Shown here one piece after another: positions 12,449 through 21,543 of a DNA stretch of 64,000 bases. Source of the DNA: Alphaproteobacteria bacterium (GTDB lineage Bacteria > Pseudomonadota > Alphaproteobacteria > GCA-2731375); the NCBI GenBank assembly GCA_021776235.1, contig JAJFGG010000161.1:172727-236726 (forward strand), in the 5' to 3' direction. Every line of letters starts with the position of its first letter. Position 1 is the first letter of the stretch. The translations under genes were made by a program, and so were the position numbers. The notes beneath the pieces were generated by a model. The model had not been told where the DNA came from and did not search any database. It saw only the letters and a list, made by a program, of their open reading frames with translations.

Positions 12449-12824
12449 GACCGTTCCTGTTCTTCGTTTCCTGCTGGTCTTTCTGCTAACCCTGACCACG
12501 AGCCATGCCGGGCTGGCCGGACCGGCTGATGTGGTCGGAGTGAAAGTGACGAAAAGTGGTCCGGGCGTCTACAATTTTGCGGTCACCGTCCGCCATGCCG
12601 ATGCGGGCTGGGAGCATTATGCCGATGCCTGGGATGTGCTGGGACCGGACGGCGCGGTGCTGGGTACGCGAAAGCTGGCCCATCCCCACGAACATGAACA
12701 GCCCTTTACCCGGTCGTTGTCGGGGGTGGCCATTCCCAAGGGTATCGGCAAAGTACGCCTCAGGGCCCATGACAAGGTGCACGGCTATGGCGGGGCCGAG
12801 ATCGTGGTTGATTTGCCCCGATGA
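12447..12824 (+). CDS. Small exported protein coupled to a cytochrome c gene
   Basis: This 125-residue protein starts with a signal peptide (residues 1-25, a long Leu/Phe run ending near SHA-GLAGPAD) and is predicted periplasmic. The mature part is beta-rich with several histidines (HADAGWEHYADAW and HPHEHEQPF), so it might bind a metal, but that is only inference. GAGGAG precedes the start. The stop overlaps the start of the diheme cytochrome gene by four bases (ATGA), which implies coupled translation and a shared role. I do not recognise the family with certainty. Confidence 0.75.
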   Translation: MTVPVLRFLLVFLLTLTTSHAGLAGPADVVGVKVTKSGPGVYNFAVTVRHADAGWEHYADAWDVLGPDGAVLGTRKLAHPHEHEQPFTRSLSGVAIPKGIGKVRLRAHDKVHGYGGAEIVVDLPR

Positions 12825-13699
12825 ATCGATTCGCTGGCGGAATGGCGTTTTTGCTCGTCGCGGCCTGGTGCGGGACGGCGGCGGCGGATGCGGTATCGCG
12901 CGGCGCCTATCTGATTAGGGCGGCGGGATGTATCGGTTGCCACACGGATGCGAAGGGCGGCGGCCCGGCCCTGGCTGGTGGGCGGGCCCTGAAAACACCC
13001 TTTGGTATCTTTTACAGCCCCAACATCACACCGCACCCGAAGATGGGCATCGGCGCCTGGAGTGATGCGAATTTCCTTGCTGCCCTGGGCCATGGCATCC
13101 GCCCGGACGGCAGTAACTATTTCCCGGTCTTCCCATACCCCAGTTACACCGCCATGCAGTCCGAAGATGCCTTGGCCATCAAGGCCTATTTGTTTGCCCA
13201 GGCACCGGTGGCGCGCCGCAACAAGGCCCATGATGTGCCGCCGCCTTTCTCCTGGCGCTGGACCATACGTGTCTGGAAATGGCTGTTTTTCAAGCCGGGT
13301 CCCTGGCGGGACCAGGCGGACCAGGATGCGCGGTGGAACCGCGGCGCCTATCTGGTGCACGCGCTGGCCCATTGCGGGGAATGCCACACGGCGCGCAATT
13401 TTCTGGGCGCCATGAAATCATCCCGCTTTCTGGCCGGGACCGTGGATGGCCCTGAAGGAGATCTTGTCGCCAATATTACGCCCCATCAACAGACCGGCAT
13501 TGGCGATTGGAGCGCGGCCGACATCGTGCAAGTGATGCGCGATGGCACCAAGCCCGACTATGACAATGTGCAAGGCAGCATGGAAGATGCCATCCGCGAC
13601 GGTCTGGCCTATTTGACGGACGATGATCTGAACGCCATCGCCCAATACCTTCGCACCGTGCCGGCCATCGAGAATCGCGTCCAGCGCCAGCCTGAATGA
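12821..13699 (+). CDS. Diheme cytochrome c, exported
   Basis: This 292-residue protein has a signal peptide (about residues 1-22) and two heme c attachment motifs, CIGCH near residue 37 and CGECH near residue 185. Each begins a cytochrome c domain with a later axial Met region. It resembles the cytochrome subunits that carry electrons from periplasmic alcohol or aldehyde dehydrogenases to the respiratory chain. No partner dehydrogenase is seen nearby. It overlaps the preceding exported histidine-rich protein by four bases, so the two probably act together in the periplasm. Confidence 0.88.
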   Translation: MNRFAGGMAFLLVAAWCGTAAADAVSRGAYLIRAAGCIGCHTDAKGGGPALAGGRALKTPFGIFYSPNITPHPKMGIGAWSDANFLAALGHGIRPDGSNYFPVFPYPSYTAMQSEDALAIKAYLFAQAPVARRNKAHDVPPPFSWRWTIRVWKWLFFKPGPWRDQADQDARWNRGAYLVHALAHCGECHTARNFLGAMKSSRFLAGTVDGPEGDLVANITPHQQTGIGDWSAADIVQVMRDGTKPDYDNVQGSMEDAIRDGLAYLTDDDLNAIAQYLRTVPAIENRVQRQPE

Positions 13700-13775
13700 G
13701 CGGCGGCGATAGCATGGGATTGCCCGCGCGAGGGCGAAAGCCTACCTTGGTTGCCCTCTGAAGCGGGGAGACGGC

Positions 13776-15053
13776 GTGCGCAATATTATCATAGTAGGTT
13801 TGGCGGCGGTTCTTTTGGCCGCCGTGTTGGCGTATTTTACCGCGCCGGATGAAAAACCCCCGCCGCTGGCCTCTGCGGAGACACCTGCCGTCGAGACGCC
13901 GGCCACCACGGCCGACAAGACATCGGTTGCGCCGGTGGGCAAAGCGCCTGAGAAATCGGCCGCCTCGGACGATGGCAGCAAATTGACGGCGCCCGCTCTT
14001 GGTAAGTCCCCTGCCACGGGCAATGGTAAAGTGGTGGTGGCCAAGGGAGCGTCCCGGACGGATGCGCCCAAGGCTACGGTGGACAAGGTCATGCCGGGCA
14101 TAAAACCGCCGGCCTTCGATATTGTCCGGATCGCCAAGGATCGGACAGCGATCGTAGCCGGGCGGGCGCCGCCGGGCTCTACGGTACAATTGTCCCTGGG
14201 CGGCAAGCTTCTGGCCGAAACACCTGCCAATCACCGTGGCGAATGGGTGGCGGTGATTGCGCAGCCATTGCCCGGCGGCCAGGCGGAATTGAACCTGGTG
14301 GCAGTCCTGCCTGATGGCCGGATTATTGCGGCGGAATCCGTCGTTGCAGTGATAATTCCCGAGGCCGCATCCGATACGGTGGCATCAAGCGAAGCAGGCA
14401 AGCCTGACGCCGTGCCGGCGACCCGAATAGGAAGGTCGGACAGTGCGGCAGCAAGCGCAGCGGCGAAACCGGAGGCAACTTCAGCGGCCAAAACAGCTGA
14501 GAAAGAGAGCCAAACCGCGGTGGCCGTGCTGTTGCCGAAAAGCAGCGGTGCCCCGGCCATACTGTTGCAAAAGCCGGAGCCGAAAGGAGGGCCGTCCTCC
14601 AACAAGCTGAGCGTCGATACGGTCGACTACGATGACAAGGGCAATGTTGTCGTATCGGGCAGCGCACCGTCTGGGAGCAAGGTGAGAACCTATGTGGACA
14701 ACAAACCTGTAGGATTGTCTCAGGCGGATCAGAAAAGCGCCTGGCAGCTGAAGCCAAAGGCCGAGGTTGCGCCAGGTTCTCATACGTTGCGGGTAGATCA
14801 GGTTGATGACAAAGGCCGCGTGGTCAGCCGCATCGAGTTGCCCTTTGTCCGGGTCGCCGCGGCCGATGTCCTGTCCACCACGGCCCGCTTTCGGGTTATT
14901 GTACAGCCTGGAAACAGCCTGTGGCGTATCGCCCGCCGGGTTTATGGCAGCGGTGACCGCTACACAATTATCTATCAGGCCAACGACAATCAGATCCGCA
15001 ACCCTGACATGATCTTCCCCGGCCAGGTTTTTAGTTTGCCGACGCAAAATTAG
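13776..15053 (+). CDS. Membrane-anchored LysM-domain protein
   Basis: This 425-residue protein has one N-terminal membrane segment (residues 3-22, IIIVGLAAVLLAAVLAYF), a long Ala/Pro/Lys-rich linker, two Ig-like or bacterial-Ig stretches (around residues 110-190 and 275-360, with the recurring theme of substance, scale and pledge words such as GSAPSGSKVRTYVD) and a C-terminal LysM module (about 373-423, VQPGNSLWRIARRVYGSG through FPGQVFSLP). LysM binds peptidoglycan, so it is probably a periplasmic wall-binding protein. The start is GTG at 13776, preceded by GGGGAG, and no better ATG is available. Confidence 0.85.
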   Translation: MRNIIIVGLAAVLLAAVLAYFTAPDEKPPPLASAETPAVETPATTADKTSVAPVGKAPEKSAASDDGSKLTAPALGKSPATGNGKVVVAKGASRTDAPKATVDKVMPGIKPPAFDIVRIAKDRTAIVAGRAPPGSTVQLSLGGKLLAETPANHRGEWVAVIAQPLPGGQAELNLVAVLPDGRIIAAESVVAVIIPEAASDTVASSEAGKPDAVPATRIGRSDSAAASAAAKPEATSAAKTAEKESQTAVAVLLPKSSGAPAILLQKPEPKGGPSSNKLSVDTVDYDDKGNVVVSGSAPSGSKVRTYVDNKPVGLSQADQKSAWQLKPKAEVAPGSHTLRVDQVDDKGRVVSRIELPFVRVAAADVLSTTARFRVIVQPGNSLWRIARRVYGSGDRYTIIYQANDNQIRNPDMIFPGQVFSLPTQN

Positions 15054-15161
15054 CTGGCTTTCAAGGGTTGCCCGATGACTCGATGAATATGGGCAATGTG
15101 CGCTAGACTGGCGCAGACGCCAAAATCGAAGAATTTCGCCTGAGAATGATCGGAGTTAAAG

Positions 15162-16067
15162 ATGACGAGAATGCCGGCCCTTAGCCTGGCCGCCGTGCCT
15201 GGCCGCCGCCGCGCCACCCTGGAATTGGCGGGTGAGATTGAACGCCGCGGCTTTGCGGGTATCTATTGCCCCTCTACCGTGGCCAACGTCACTCTATGTG
15301 CGGCCCTGGCCCAGGCCACGAACGAGATCCATTTTGGTACTTCCATCGCGCCGATCTATGCCCGTACGGTGCTGGACTATGCCCAGACCGTTTCCTTCAT
15401 TCACGAAGTTTCCGGCGGCCGCTTCCGCTTCGGCATCGGGGTCAGCCACGGCCCGTCCCTGAAGCGCATGGGGGTCAGTGCGGGCAAGCCCCTGTCGGAT
15501 ACCCGAAACTTCGTGGCCGACCTGAAGGCTGTGCAACGGGTCGGCGAAATGCCGCCCATCATACTGGCCACCATGCGCCGCAAAATGATTGCCCTGGCCG
15601 GCGAGATCGGCGACGGCATGGTCTTCGCCAACGCCTCGCGCAGTTTTATGGCCAGCTCGCTTGCCGCGCTGCCCGATGACAAACGTAACAATAAGGAATT
15701 CTATATCGGCAATATGATCCCGACCTGTATCAGCGATGATGTAGAGGCAGCCAAGGCCGTCAATCGCCGTACCTTGACGTCCTATGCGCAACTGCCGAAC
15801 TACCGCAATTATTGGAAGGAATCCGGCTATGAAGAGGAAATGGCTGGCGTCGAAGCAGCCATGGCCGCCGGCGAGCCCGAAAAGGTCGCGGAACATCTAA
15901 GCGACCGCTGGCTTGCCGACAACACGCTGTTTGGCAGCGTCGCCCAGGTGCGCGACGGCCTGGAAGCCTGGTTCGATGCCGGCATCCGCACGCCGATCCT
16001 GGTGCCTTCGTCTGCCAACGGCAATCAGTTGGTGGCCTTCGAGGAAATGTTCGCCGCTTTCAGCTAA
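15162..16067 (+). CDS. Luciferase-like (LLM) flavin monooxygenase family protein
   Basis: This 301-residue TIM-barrel protein belongs to the bacterial-luciferase-like superfamily, whose members use FMN or coenzyme F420. The family signs are the GFAGIYCPST strand, the HFGTSIAPIYARTV segment and the SGGRFRFGIGVSHGP box. Reaction and substrate are not evident. GGAGTTAAAG precedes the ATG. It converges with the next LLM gene and their stop codons overlap within the bases CTAA (16064-16067). Confidence 0.85.
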   Translation: MTRMPALSLAAVPGRRRATLELAGEIERRGFAGIYCPSTVANVTLCAALAQATNEIHFGTSIAPIYARTVLDYAQTVSFIHEVSGGRFRFGIGVSHGPSLKRMGVSAGKPLSDTRNFVADLKAVQRVGEMPPIILATMRRKMIALAGEIGDGMVFANASRSFMASSLAALPDDKRNNKEFYIGNMIPTCISDDVEAAKAVNRRTLTSYAQLPNYRNYWKESGYEEEMAGVEAAMAAGEPEKVAEHLSDRWLADNTLFGSVAQVRDGLEAWFDAGIRTPILVPSSANGNQLVAFEEMFAAFS

Positions 16068-16900
16068 CCGATGATCTTCGCGTATTGATCCAGCAGGGCC
16101 AGGACTTCGTCGCGGCCCGCCGAAGGCAATGTAAAGACTGTCCGTTCGACGGCGGTGTCCTGGTATCCCTTCAGCGTGTCCCGATTATCATCGGCGCCGA
16201 AGATCGTGATGCCCAGACTGTCGGGTTCGCGGCCGGCCTCTGCCGCCATCTGGCGGAAACGGGGCAGGGTATCGAGGACGTCCCAACCACGGCCACCCAG
16301 AGGCATCCAGCCATCACCATATTCTATGGCCCGTTTGGCGCCGTGGGGAAAACCGCCTCCCACCAGAATGGGAGGATGGGGCGTCTGCGCTGGTTTGGGC
16401 CAGGCCATCATGGGTTCGAAATTGACGAACTCGCCTTTGAACTCCGGTTTGCTCTCGGTCCAGATGACCTTCATGGCGGCGATACGTTCGGCCATCAGGC
16501 GAAAGCGGCTTTTGAATTCTGTGCCGTGGTCCGCCATTTCCTCGGCGTTCCAACCCCCTCCCACACCCAGGACCACGCGTCCGTTGGACAGCTGATCCAG
16601 GGTCGCGACCTCTTTTGCCAACTGGATCGGGTCGCGCTGGACCACCAGGCAGATGCCGGTGCAGAGAAGAATTTTTTCCGTCACCGATGCCGCCGTGGCC
16701 ATGGCCACCAATGGGTCCATGCAATCGTAGTACTGTTTTGGCAGATCGCCGCCACCGGGCCAGGGAGACTGACGCGAGAGGGGGATATGGGAGTGTTCCG
16801 GGAACCAAAGAGACTCAAAACCCCGATCTTCGGCCGCTACGGCCAGCTCAGCCGGCGTTATGGAATAGTCCGTCGAGAATATCGCTACGCCGTGTTTCAT
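16064..16900 (-). CDS. Luciferase-like (LLM) oxidoreductase, TIGR03619-like
   Basis: This 278-residue protein is a second luciferase-superfamily oxidoreductase, of the group often annotated F420-dependent. It shows GFESLWFPEHSHIP near the N-terminus, the SNGRVVLGVGGGWN box and the PPILVGGGFPHGAKRA segment near residue 190. I chose ATG 16900 (MKHGVAIFS) because GGATGGA precedes it; an in-frame ATG lies five codons upstream with a poor ribosome site. Cofactor choice (FMN or F420) cannot be settled here, because no F420 biosynthesis gene is in the window. It is divergent from the AhpD-like gene. Confidence 0.85.
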   Translation of the reverse strand: MKHGVAIFSTDYSITPAELAVAAEDRGFESLWFPEHSHIPLSRQSPWPGGGDLPKQYYDCMDPLVAMATAASVTEKILLCTGICLVVQRDPIQLAKEVATLDQLSNGRVVLGVGGGWNAEEMADHGTEFKSRFRLMAERIAAMKVIWTESKPEFKGEFVNFEPMMAWPKPAQTPHPPILVGGGFPHGAKRAIEYGDGWMPLGGRGWDVLDTLPRFRQMAAEAGREPDSLGITIFGADDNRDTLKGYQDTAVERTVFTLPSAGRDEVLALLDQYAKIIG

Positions 16901-16994
16901 CTCGTATCCATCCATTTTTGCAAAATGCCGCGCAATCCTGCAATTGGGTATAACATGGCCCGGACACGTTCGGACAATGGTAGGGAGTGAATAT

Positions 16995-17564
16995 ATGCCA
17001 CGGGTACGGGAAATTGAAATCGAAGACGTGCCGGAAGATACCCGGTCGGTCTACCGCCGCTTTGCCACCGACTATGGTCCGTTTCTTAATCAGGTGAAAA
17101 TTTTCGCCCATCGCCCGCCGGCGCTACGCCATATCATGGGACTGCTGCTGGAGTTGGCGGACGAGGCGGTATTGCCCAAGCGTTACCTTGAAATCGCCCT
17201 GGTCGTGGTCTCGAAACTGAACGAATGCGAATACTGCGTCGCCCATCACGCCCCCCGTTTGATGGATCAGGGCCTGTCGGTGGATGCGGCGGCGGACATT
17301 CTGGCCGCGCGGGTGCCTGGCTTCGACGAGGTTGACATGCTGGTGCGCGACTATGCCGTGCAGGTGACGGAAACGCCGGGCCGCATTCGCGACGCCATGC
17401 ACGAACGCCTGCATCAGCATTTCAGTGAAGAACAGATCGTCGAACTGACCCTGCGCATAGCGCTGTGTGGATTTTTTAATCGCTTCAACGATGCCATGGG
17501 CATCGAGATGGAAGACGGCGTTGAGGCCGAAATGCTGAGCCGTGCCGCTGCGATGGGAGACTAG
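16995..17564 (+). CDS. AhpD-like / carboxymuconolactone decarboxylase family protein
   Basis: This 189-residue helical protein carries the NECEYCVAHH motif (about residues 76-85), the CxxC-and-His signature of AhpD-type proteins that act as peroxidase partners or disulfide reductants. Related decarboxylases lack the CxxC, so a redox role is more likely. GGGAGTGA precedes the ATG at 16995; the open frame begins earlier but without support. The enoyl-CoA hydratase starts 2 bases after its stop, so the two form an operon. Confidence 0.87.
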   Translation: MPRVREIEIEDVPEDTRSVYRRFATDYGPFLNQVKIFAHRPPALRHIMGLLLELADEAVLPKRYLEIALVVVSKLNECEYCVAHHAPRLMDQGLSVDAAADILAARVPGFDEVDMLVRDYAVQVTETPGRIRDAMHERLHQHFSEEQIVELTLRIALCGFFNRFNDAMGIEMEDGVEAEMLSRAAAMGD

Positions 17565-17566
17565 CC

Positions 17567-18427
17567 GTGAGCTACCAGGACATTCTGTACGACGTCGAAG
17601 ATGGCATTCTGACCATCACTTTGAACCGGCCCGACAAGCTGAACGCTTTTACTTCCTTGATGTTGGAGGAGATCATCGACGCCATGGACCGGGCCGATGC
17701 TGATGATGCTGTGCGTGCCGTAATCTTCACCGGCGCGGGCCGCGGCTTTTGCGCCGGGGCTGATTTGTCGCGGGGCGCGGGTACCTTCGATATGAAGGAA
17801 CGGGAAGGGGCCGGGCCTATCGAGGATTGGCGCGACGGCGGCGGGCTGGTCAGTCTGCGCCTGTTCGAATCCAAAAAACCACTGATTGCCGCCGTCAATG
17901 GCCCCGCCGCCGGTGTCGGTGTGACCATGCAACTGCCCATGGACATTCGCATTGCCTCGACCGAAGCCCGCTTTGGCCTGGTCTTCACCCGCCGGGGCGT
18001 GGTGATGGAGGCATGCAGTTCCTGGTTTCTGCCCCGCATCGTCGGCATCAGCCAGGCCATGGAATGGGTCATGAGCGGGCGCGTATTTCCCGCTGACGAA
18101 GCCCTGAAAGGCGGCCTGGTCAGCCAGGTGGTGGCTCCCGATGATCTTTTATCAACGGCCCGTGCGGTGGCTCGTGAAATCGCCGATAACACATCCGCGG
18201 TATCCGTGGCCCTGTGCCGCCACATGATGTGGAAAATGCTCGGCGCCGACCACCCCATGGAAGCCCACAAAATCGACAGCCGGGGTATCCGCAGCATGGG
18301 GCAATTGCCGGATGCCTACGAGGGCGTGCAGTCGTTCCTTGAAAAACGCCCCGGCAACTACCCCATGAAGCCCAGCACCGACATGCCGGAATTTTTTCCC
18401 TGGTGGGACGAGCGGGAGTTCGAATAG
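17567..18427 (+). CDS. Enoyl-CoA hydratase/isomerase family protein
   Basis: This crotonase-fold enzyme of 286 residues probably hydrates or isomerises an acyl-CoA in fatty- or aromatic-acid breakdown. It has the family start ILTITLNRPDKLNAFTS, the oxyanion-hole segment GRGFCAGADLSRG and the second loop AAVNGPAAGVGVTMQLPMD. The substrate is unknown. It starts with GTG at 17567, 2 bases after the AhpD-like stop. It is convergent with the argD-type gene. Confidence 0.9.
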   Translation: MSYQDILYDVEDGILTITLNRPDKLNAFTSLMLEEIIDAMDRADADDAVRAVIFTGAGRGFCAGADLSRGAGTFDMKEREGAGPIEDWRDGGGLVSLRLFESKKPLIAAVNGPAAGVGVTMQLPMDIRIASTEARFGLVFTRRGVVMEACSSWFLPRIVGISQAMEWVMSGRVFPADEALKGGLVSQVVAPDDLLSTARAVAREIADNTSAVSVALCRHMMWKMLGADHPMEAHKIDSRGIRSMGQLPDAYEGVQSFLEKRPGNYPMKPSTDMPEFFPWWDEREFE

Positions 18428-18440
18428 CGCCGGAACGACA

Positions 18441-19649
18441 TCACTGCCGACGCGGGATTTGGCCAATCACCATATCGAGGATTTTCAGCATTTCATCGAT
18501 CTCGCCGCACGAGACATTTAGGGCGGGCATGAACCGCAGACTGTCCGGGCGCGGTGCGTTGAGGATCAAACCGGCCTCTAGCGCCGCCGCGGCGACCTGG
18601 TTTGCCACGGGTGCCCCAAGATCAAGCGCCTGCAACAGACCCCGGCCCCGCACCGTACCCATGCCGTGCTTTGCGGATAATGCCGCCAGGCCCTCAGTCA
18701 GATAATTTCCGGCGGCGGTAACGGCAGCAAGGAAACCTGGTTTTGTGAGTTCCTGCCACACCGCCAATCCGGCGGCCGTCATCAATGGGTTGCCATTGAA
18801 AGTACCGCCCTGATCGCCGTGTGAAAAACAGCAAACCTCTGCCTTTGCCAGCAGGGCGGCCAAGGGCACGCCGCCGCCCATGCCCTTGCCCAGTGTCATG
18901 ATGTCGGGCGCGACGGCGCTATGCTCGCAGGCAAACATTTTGCCGGTCCGCCCCATGCCCGTTTGTATTTCGTCGGCGATAAGCAGAATGCCATGTTTCC
19001 GGGTCAATGCCCGCAGGCCCGGCAGATAGGCATCGCCCGGGTCAATGACCCCGGCTTCACCTTGTATAGGTTCCACCATCACCGCCACGGTTTTCTTTGT
19101 GATTGCCTGTTCCGTTGCCTCAAGGTCGCCGAACGGTACTTTCGGGAACCCCGCGACCTTTGGCGGGAATAAATCATCCCAGCCATCCTTGCCCGAGGCG
19201 GCCATCGTGGCCAGGGTGCGTCCGTGAAAGCCATGCGCGGTGGTAATGATTTCATAGGCCCCGTCACGGTGCAGCCGGCCCCATTTCCGCGCCAGTTTGA
19301 TCGCGCCCTCGTTGGCTTCGGCGCCGCTGTTGGCGAAGAAGATCTGATCCAGGCCCGAGGCCGCCGTCAGGGCCGTGGCCAGGTCGATCATTGGCTGATT
19401 GAAAAAGGCCGGGCTGCAATTAATCAGGGCCGCCGCCTGTGCCGTAAGTGCGGCCACCAGGGGGGCCGGGCTGTGGCCCAGGCAATTAACCGCCCAGCCT
19501 TGGACAAAATCCAGATAAGCCTTGCCGTCGCTGTCGTAAAGCCAGCTGCCGCGTCCCTTGACGAAGACCGTAGCTGGCCGTTGGGTGATCGCCATCAAGG
19601 GAAATAGTTGGGGAAATGGTTGGGTCGATTGTTTCGCTGCCGTTTGCAT
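18441..19649 (-). CDS. argD: Acetylornithine/succinyldiaminopimelate-type aminotransferase
   Basis: This 402-residue PLP enzyme of the class-III aminotransferase family transfers an amino group in arginine or lysine biosynthesis. It shows the [15 protein letters not shown] entry, the [16 protein letters not shown] segment, [16 protein letters not shown] (metal-free PLP Asp) and the Schiff-base lysine in [16 protein letters not shown] 19649 has AAGGACAGG upstream; the frame is open 16 codons further. It could instead use another omega-amino acid, since no arg genes are adjacent. Confidence 0.85.
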   Translation of the reverse strand: MQTAAKQSTQPFPQLFPLMAITQRPATVFVKGRGSWLYDSDGKAYLDFVQGWAVNCLGHSPAPLVAALTAQAAALINCSPAFFNQPMIDLATALTAASGLDQIFFANSGAEANEGAIKLARKWGRLHRDGAYEIITTAHGFHGRTLATMAASGKDGWDDLFPPKVAGFPKVPFGDLEATEQAITKKTVAVMVEPIQGEAGVIDPGDAYLPGLRALTRKHGILLIADEIQTGMGRTGKMFACEHSAVAPDIMTLGKGMGGGVPLAALLAKAEVCCFSHGDQGGTFNGNPLMTAAGLAVWQELTKPGFLAAVTAAGNYLTEGLAALSAKHGMGTVRGRGLLQALDLGAPVANQVAAAALEAGLILNAPRPDSLRFMPALNVSCGEIDEMLKILDMVIGQIPRRQ

Positions 19650-19998
19650 GAGCCTGTCCTTCTGTCTGTGTGCCGCTTTGGCAGGACAGACATGCACAAG
19701 CCCAACCCGCCGAAGACCGTCGGCGGGGGAGAAATACTGTTCAGTGACTGAAAAAGTTTACCGCCCGCCTATCAGGTGCGGCGGCGTCGCAAATTGGGAA
19801 TGTTGCTCAACTTGTTCATGGTGCCTCAGATAAACCGTCGGCAGATGAAATGCAAGGCGTAACCAGGCAATCGTGATGCCGCAGGCTCGGGCCTTCACGC
19901 CGCCCCGGCAAATGGGTGTATAACGAAACACTATGCCGCACCGTATCCAACGGCCAATTTGAGGCTTGATAAAAGGCCCTATTGGCCTGGGAGGAAAC
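19650..19998. other. Divergent intergenic region between argD and the PLP decarboxylase
   Basis: This 349-base spacer holds the upstream regions of two divergent genes. A perfect 8-base-pair stem (19706-19713 with 19720-19727, six-base loop) lies about 57 bases before the argD start and would be in its leader on the minus strand. A six-base inverted pair (ctgtcc near 19654, ggacag near 19683) flanks it. No repeat family, tRNA or small gene was recognised. Confidence 0.4.
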
Positions 19999-21429
19999 AT
20001 GGACAACGAAGAATTTCGCCGCCACGGCCACACCTTTGTCGATTGGATGGCGGATTATCTTGCGGGCGTCGAAGACTATCCCGTGATGGCCAAGGTGCAA
20101 CCGGGCGAGATCGCCGCAAATCTTGCCCTCTCGGCGCCGGAACAGGGCGAGGCGATGGAACAGATTTTCGCTGATTTTCAGCGCGTCGTTATGCCCGGCA
20201 TTACCCATTGGCAACATCCGTCGTTCTTTGCCTATTTTCCCGCTAATTCGTCGCCGCCGGCGGTCTTGGCGGAGATGTTGGTGGCGACCCTCGCGCCGCA
20301 GTGCATGCTGTGGCAGACCTCGCCGGCGGCGACCGAGATGGAAACGCGGGTTCTGGACTGGCTGCGCCAGATGATCGGGTTGCCGGAAGGGTTTGCCGGT
20401 GTGATCCAGGACAGCGCCTCGTCCGCCACGCTGTGCGCCTTGTTGACGGCCCGTGAGCGGGCCAGCGGCTGGCGTGGCAACAGCGACGGTCTGGCCGCTC
20501 TGCCGCCGCAGTGCGTCTATGTCTCGGAACAGGTGCATTCCTCCGCCGACAAGGATGTCATGGTGGCCGGCATGGGCCTGGAGTATCTGCGCAAGATCCC
20601 CGTTGACGCTGGCTTCGCCATGCGCCCGGAGGCGCTGGCGGCGGCAATCGAGGCGGATCTCGCCGCCGGGCGCACACCCTGTTGCGTCATCGCTACCCTG
20701 GGAAGCACGGGCGTCGGCGCCATCGATCCGTTGCGTCCTATTGCCGAGATATGCCAACGGCACGGCGTCTATTTGCACGTGGATGCGGCCTGGGCCGGCT
20801 CCGCCCTGGTCCTGGAGCAATGGCGCTGGATGATCGACGGCGTGGCGGCGGCGGATAGCTTCGTTTTCAACCCGCACAAATGGCTGTTTACCAATTTCGA
20901 CTGTTCCGCTCATTTTGTCCGCGAACCCGATGATTTGGTGCGGACCCTGGGCATTCTGCCGGCTTATTTGAAGACCCGCGAAGCCGACCGGGTGATCGAC
21001 TACCGCGATTGGAGCGTGCCCCTGGGCCGCCGTTTCCGCGCCTTGAAGTTATGGTTCGTGCTTCGCAGCTACGGTGTCGCGGAAATCCGCCGGCGCATTG
21101 CGGCCCATATGGATCTGGCCGCGGAAGCCGCCGGTTGGATGGACGAGGCGGCGGACTTCGAACTGCTGGCGCCTCTATCCCTGGCCCTGTTTAACTTTCG
21201 CTACCATCCCGTGGGCCTGGATGACCCGGACGCACTGGACCGATTGAATGAAAACCTGTTGCATGATCTCAATGACTCCGGTGCCCTATATCTGACCCAG
21301 AACAATGTTAATGGCGCCTACAGTATTCGTTTTTCCGTTGGCCAGACCAATACCGAGCGGCGCCATGTGGCCGCGGCATGGCAGGCCATTCAAGATACGG
21401 CGCGGGGTTTGCCGCTGGCAGGCCGTTAA
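19999..21429 (+). CDS. PLP-dependent aromatic-L-amino-acid decarboxylase family protein
   Basis: This 476-residue group II PLP decarboxylase probably removes CO2 from an aromatic amino acid such as tyrosine or tryptophan. Key sites are the substrate-pocket HPSFFAYFPANSS, the PLP-stacking HVDAAWAGSALV and the Schiff-base lysine in NPHKWLFTNFD. GGGAGGAAAC gives a strong start at 19999. The substrate is uncertain, since this family also includes glutamate and histidine enzymes, but the motifs fit the aromatic type better. It is divergent from argD. Confidence 0.88.
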   Translation: MDNEEFRRHGHTFVDWMADYLAGVEDYPVMAKVQPGEIAANLALSAPEQGEAMEQIFADFQRVVMPGITHWQHPSFFAYFPANSSPPAVLAEMLVATLAPQCMLWQTSPAATEMETRVLDWLRQMIGLPEGFAGVIQDSASSATLCALLTARERASGWRGNSDGLAALPPQCVYVSEQVHSSADKDVMVAGMGLEYLRKIPVDAGFAMRPEALAAAIEADLAAGRTPCCVIATLGSTGVGAIDPLRPIAEICQRHGVYLHVDAAWAGSALVLEQWRWMIDGVAAADSFVFNPHKWLFTNFDCSAHFVREPDDLVRTLGILPAYLKTREADRVIDYRDWSVPLGRRFRALKLWFVLRSYGVAEIRRRIAAHMDLAAEAAGWMDEAADFELLAPLSLALFNFRYHPVGLDDPDALDRLNENLLHDLNDSGALYLTQNNVNGAYSIRFSVGQTNTERRHVAAAWQAIQDTARGLPLAGR

Positions 21430-21543
21430 TGGGAAGAACAATAACGCGGTGACTCTGGTCAATTGGTTGTCTCCCGGCAGCCTTGGGTTACAATCGTCTC
21501 CTCTTAAGAAAATCATCACCCATTATTGCGGGACCCAGCCAAC

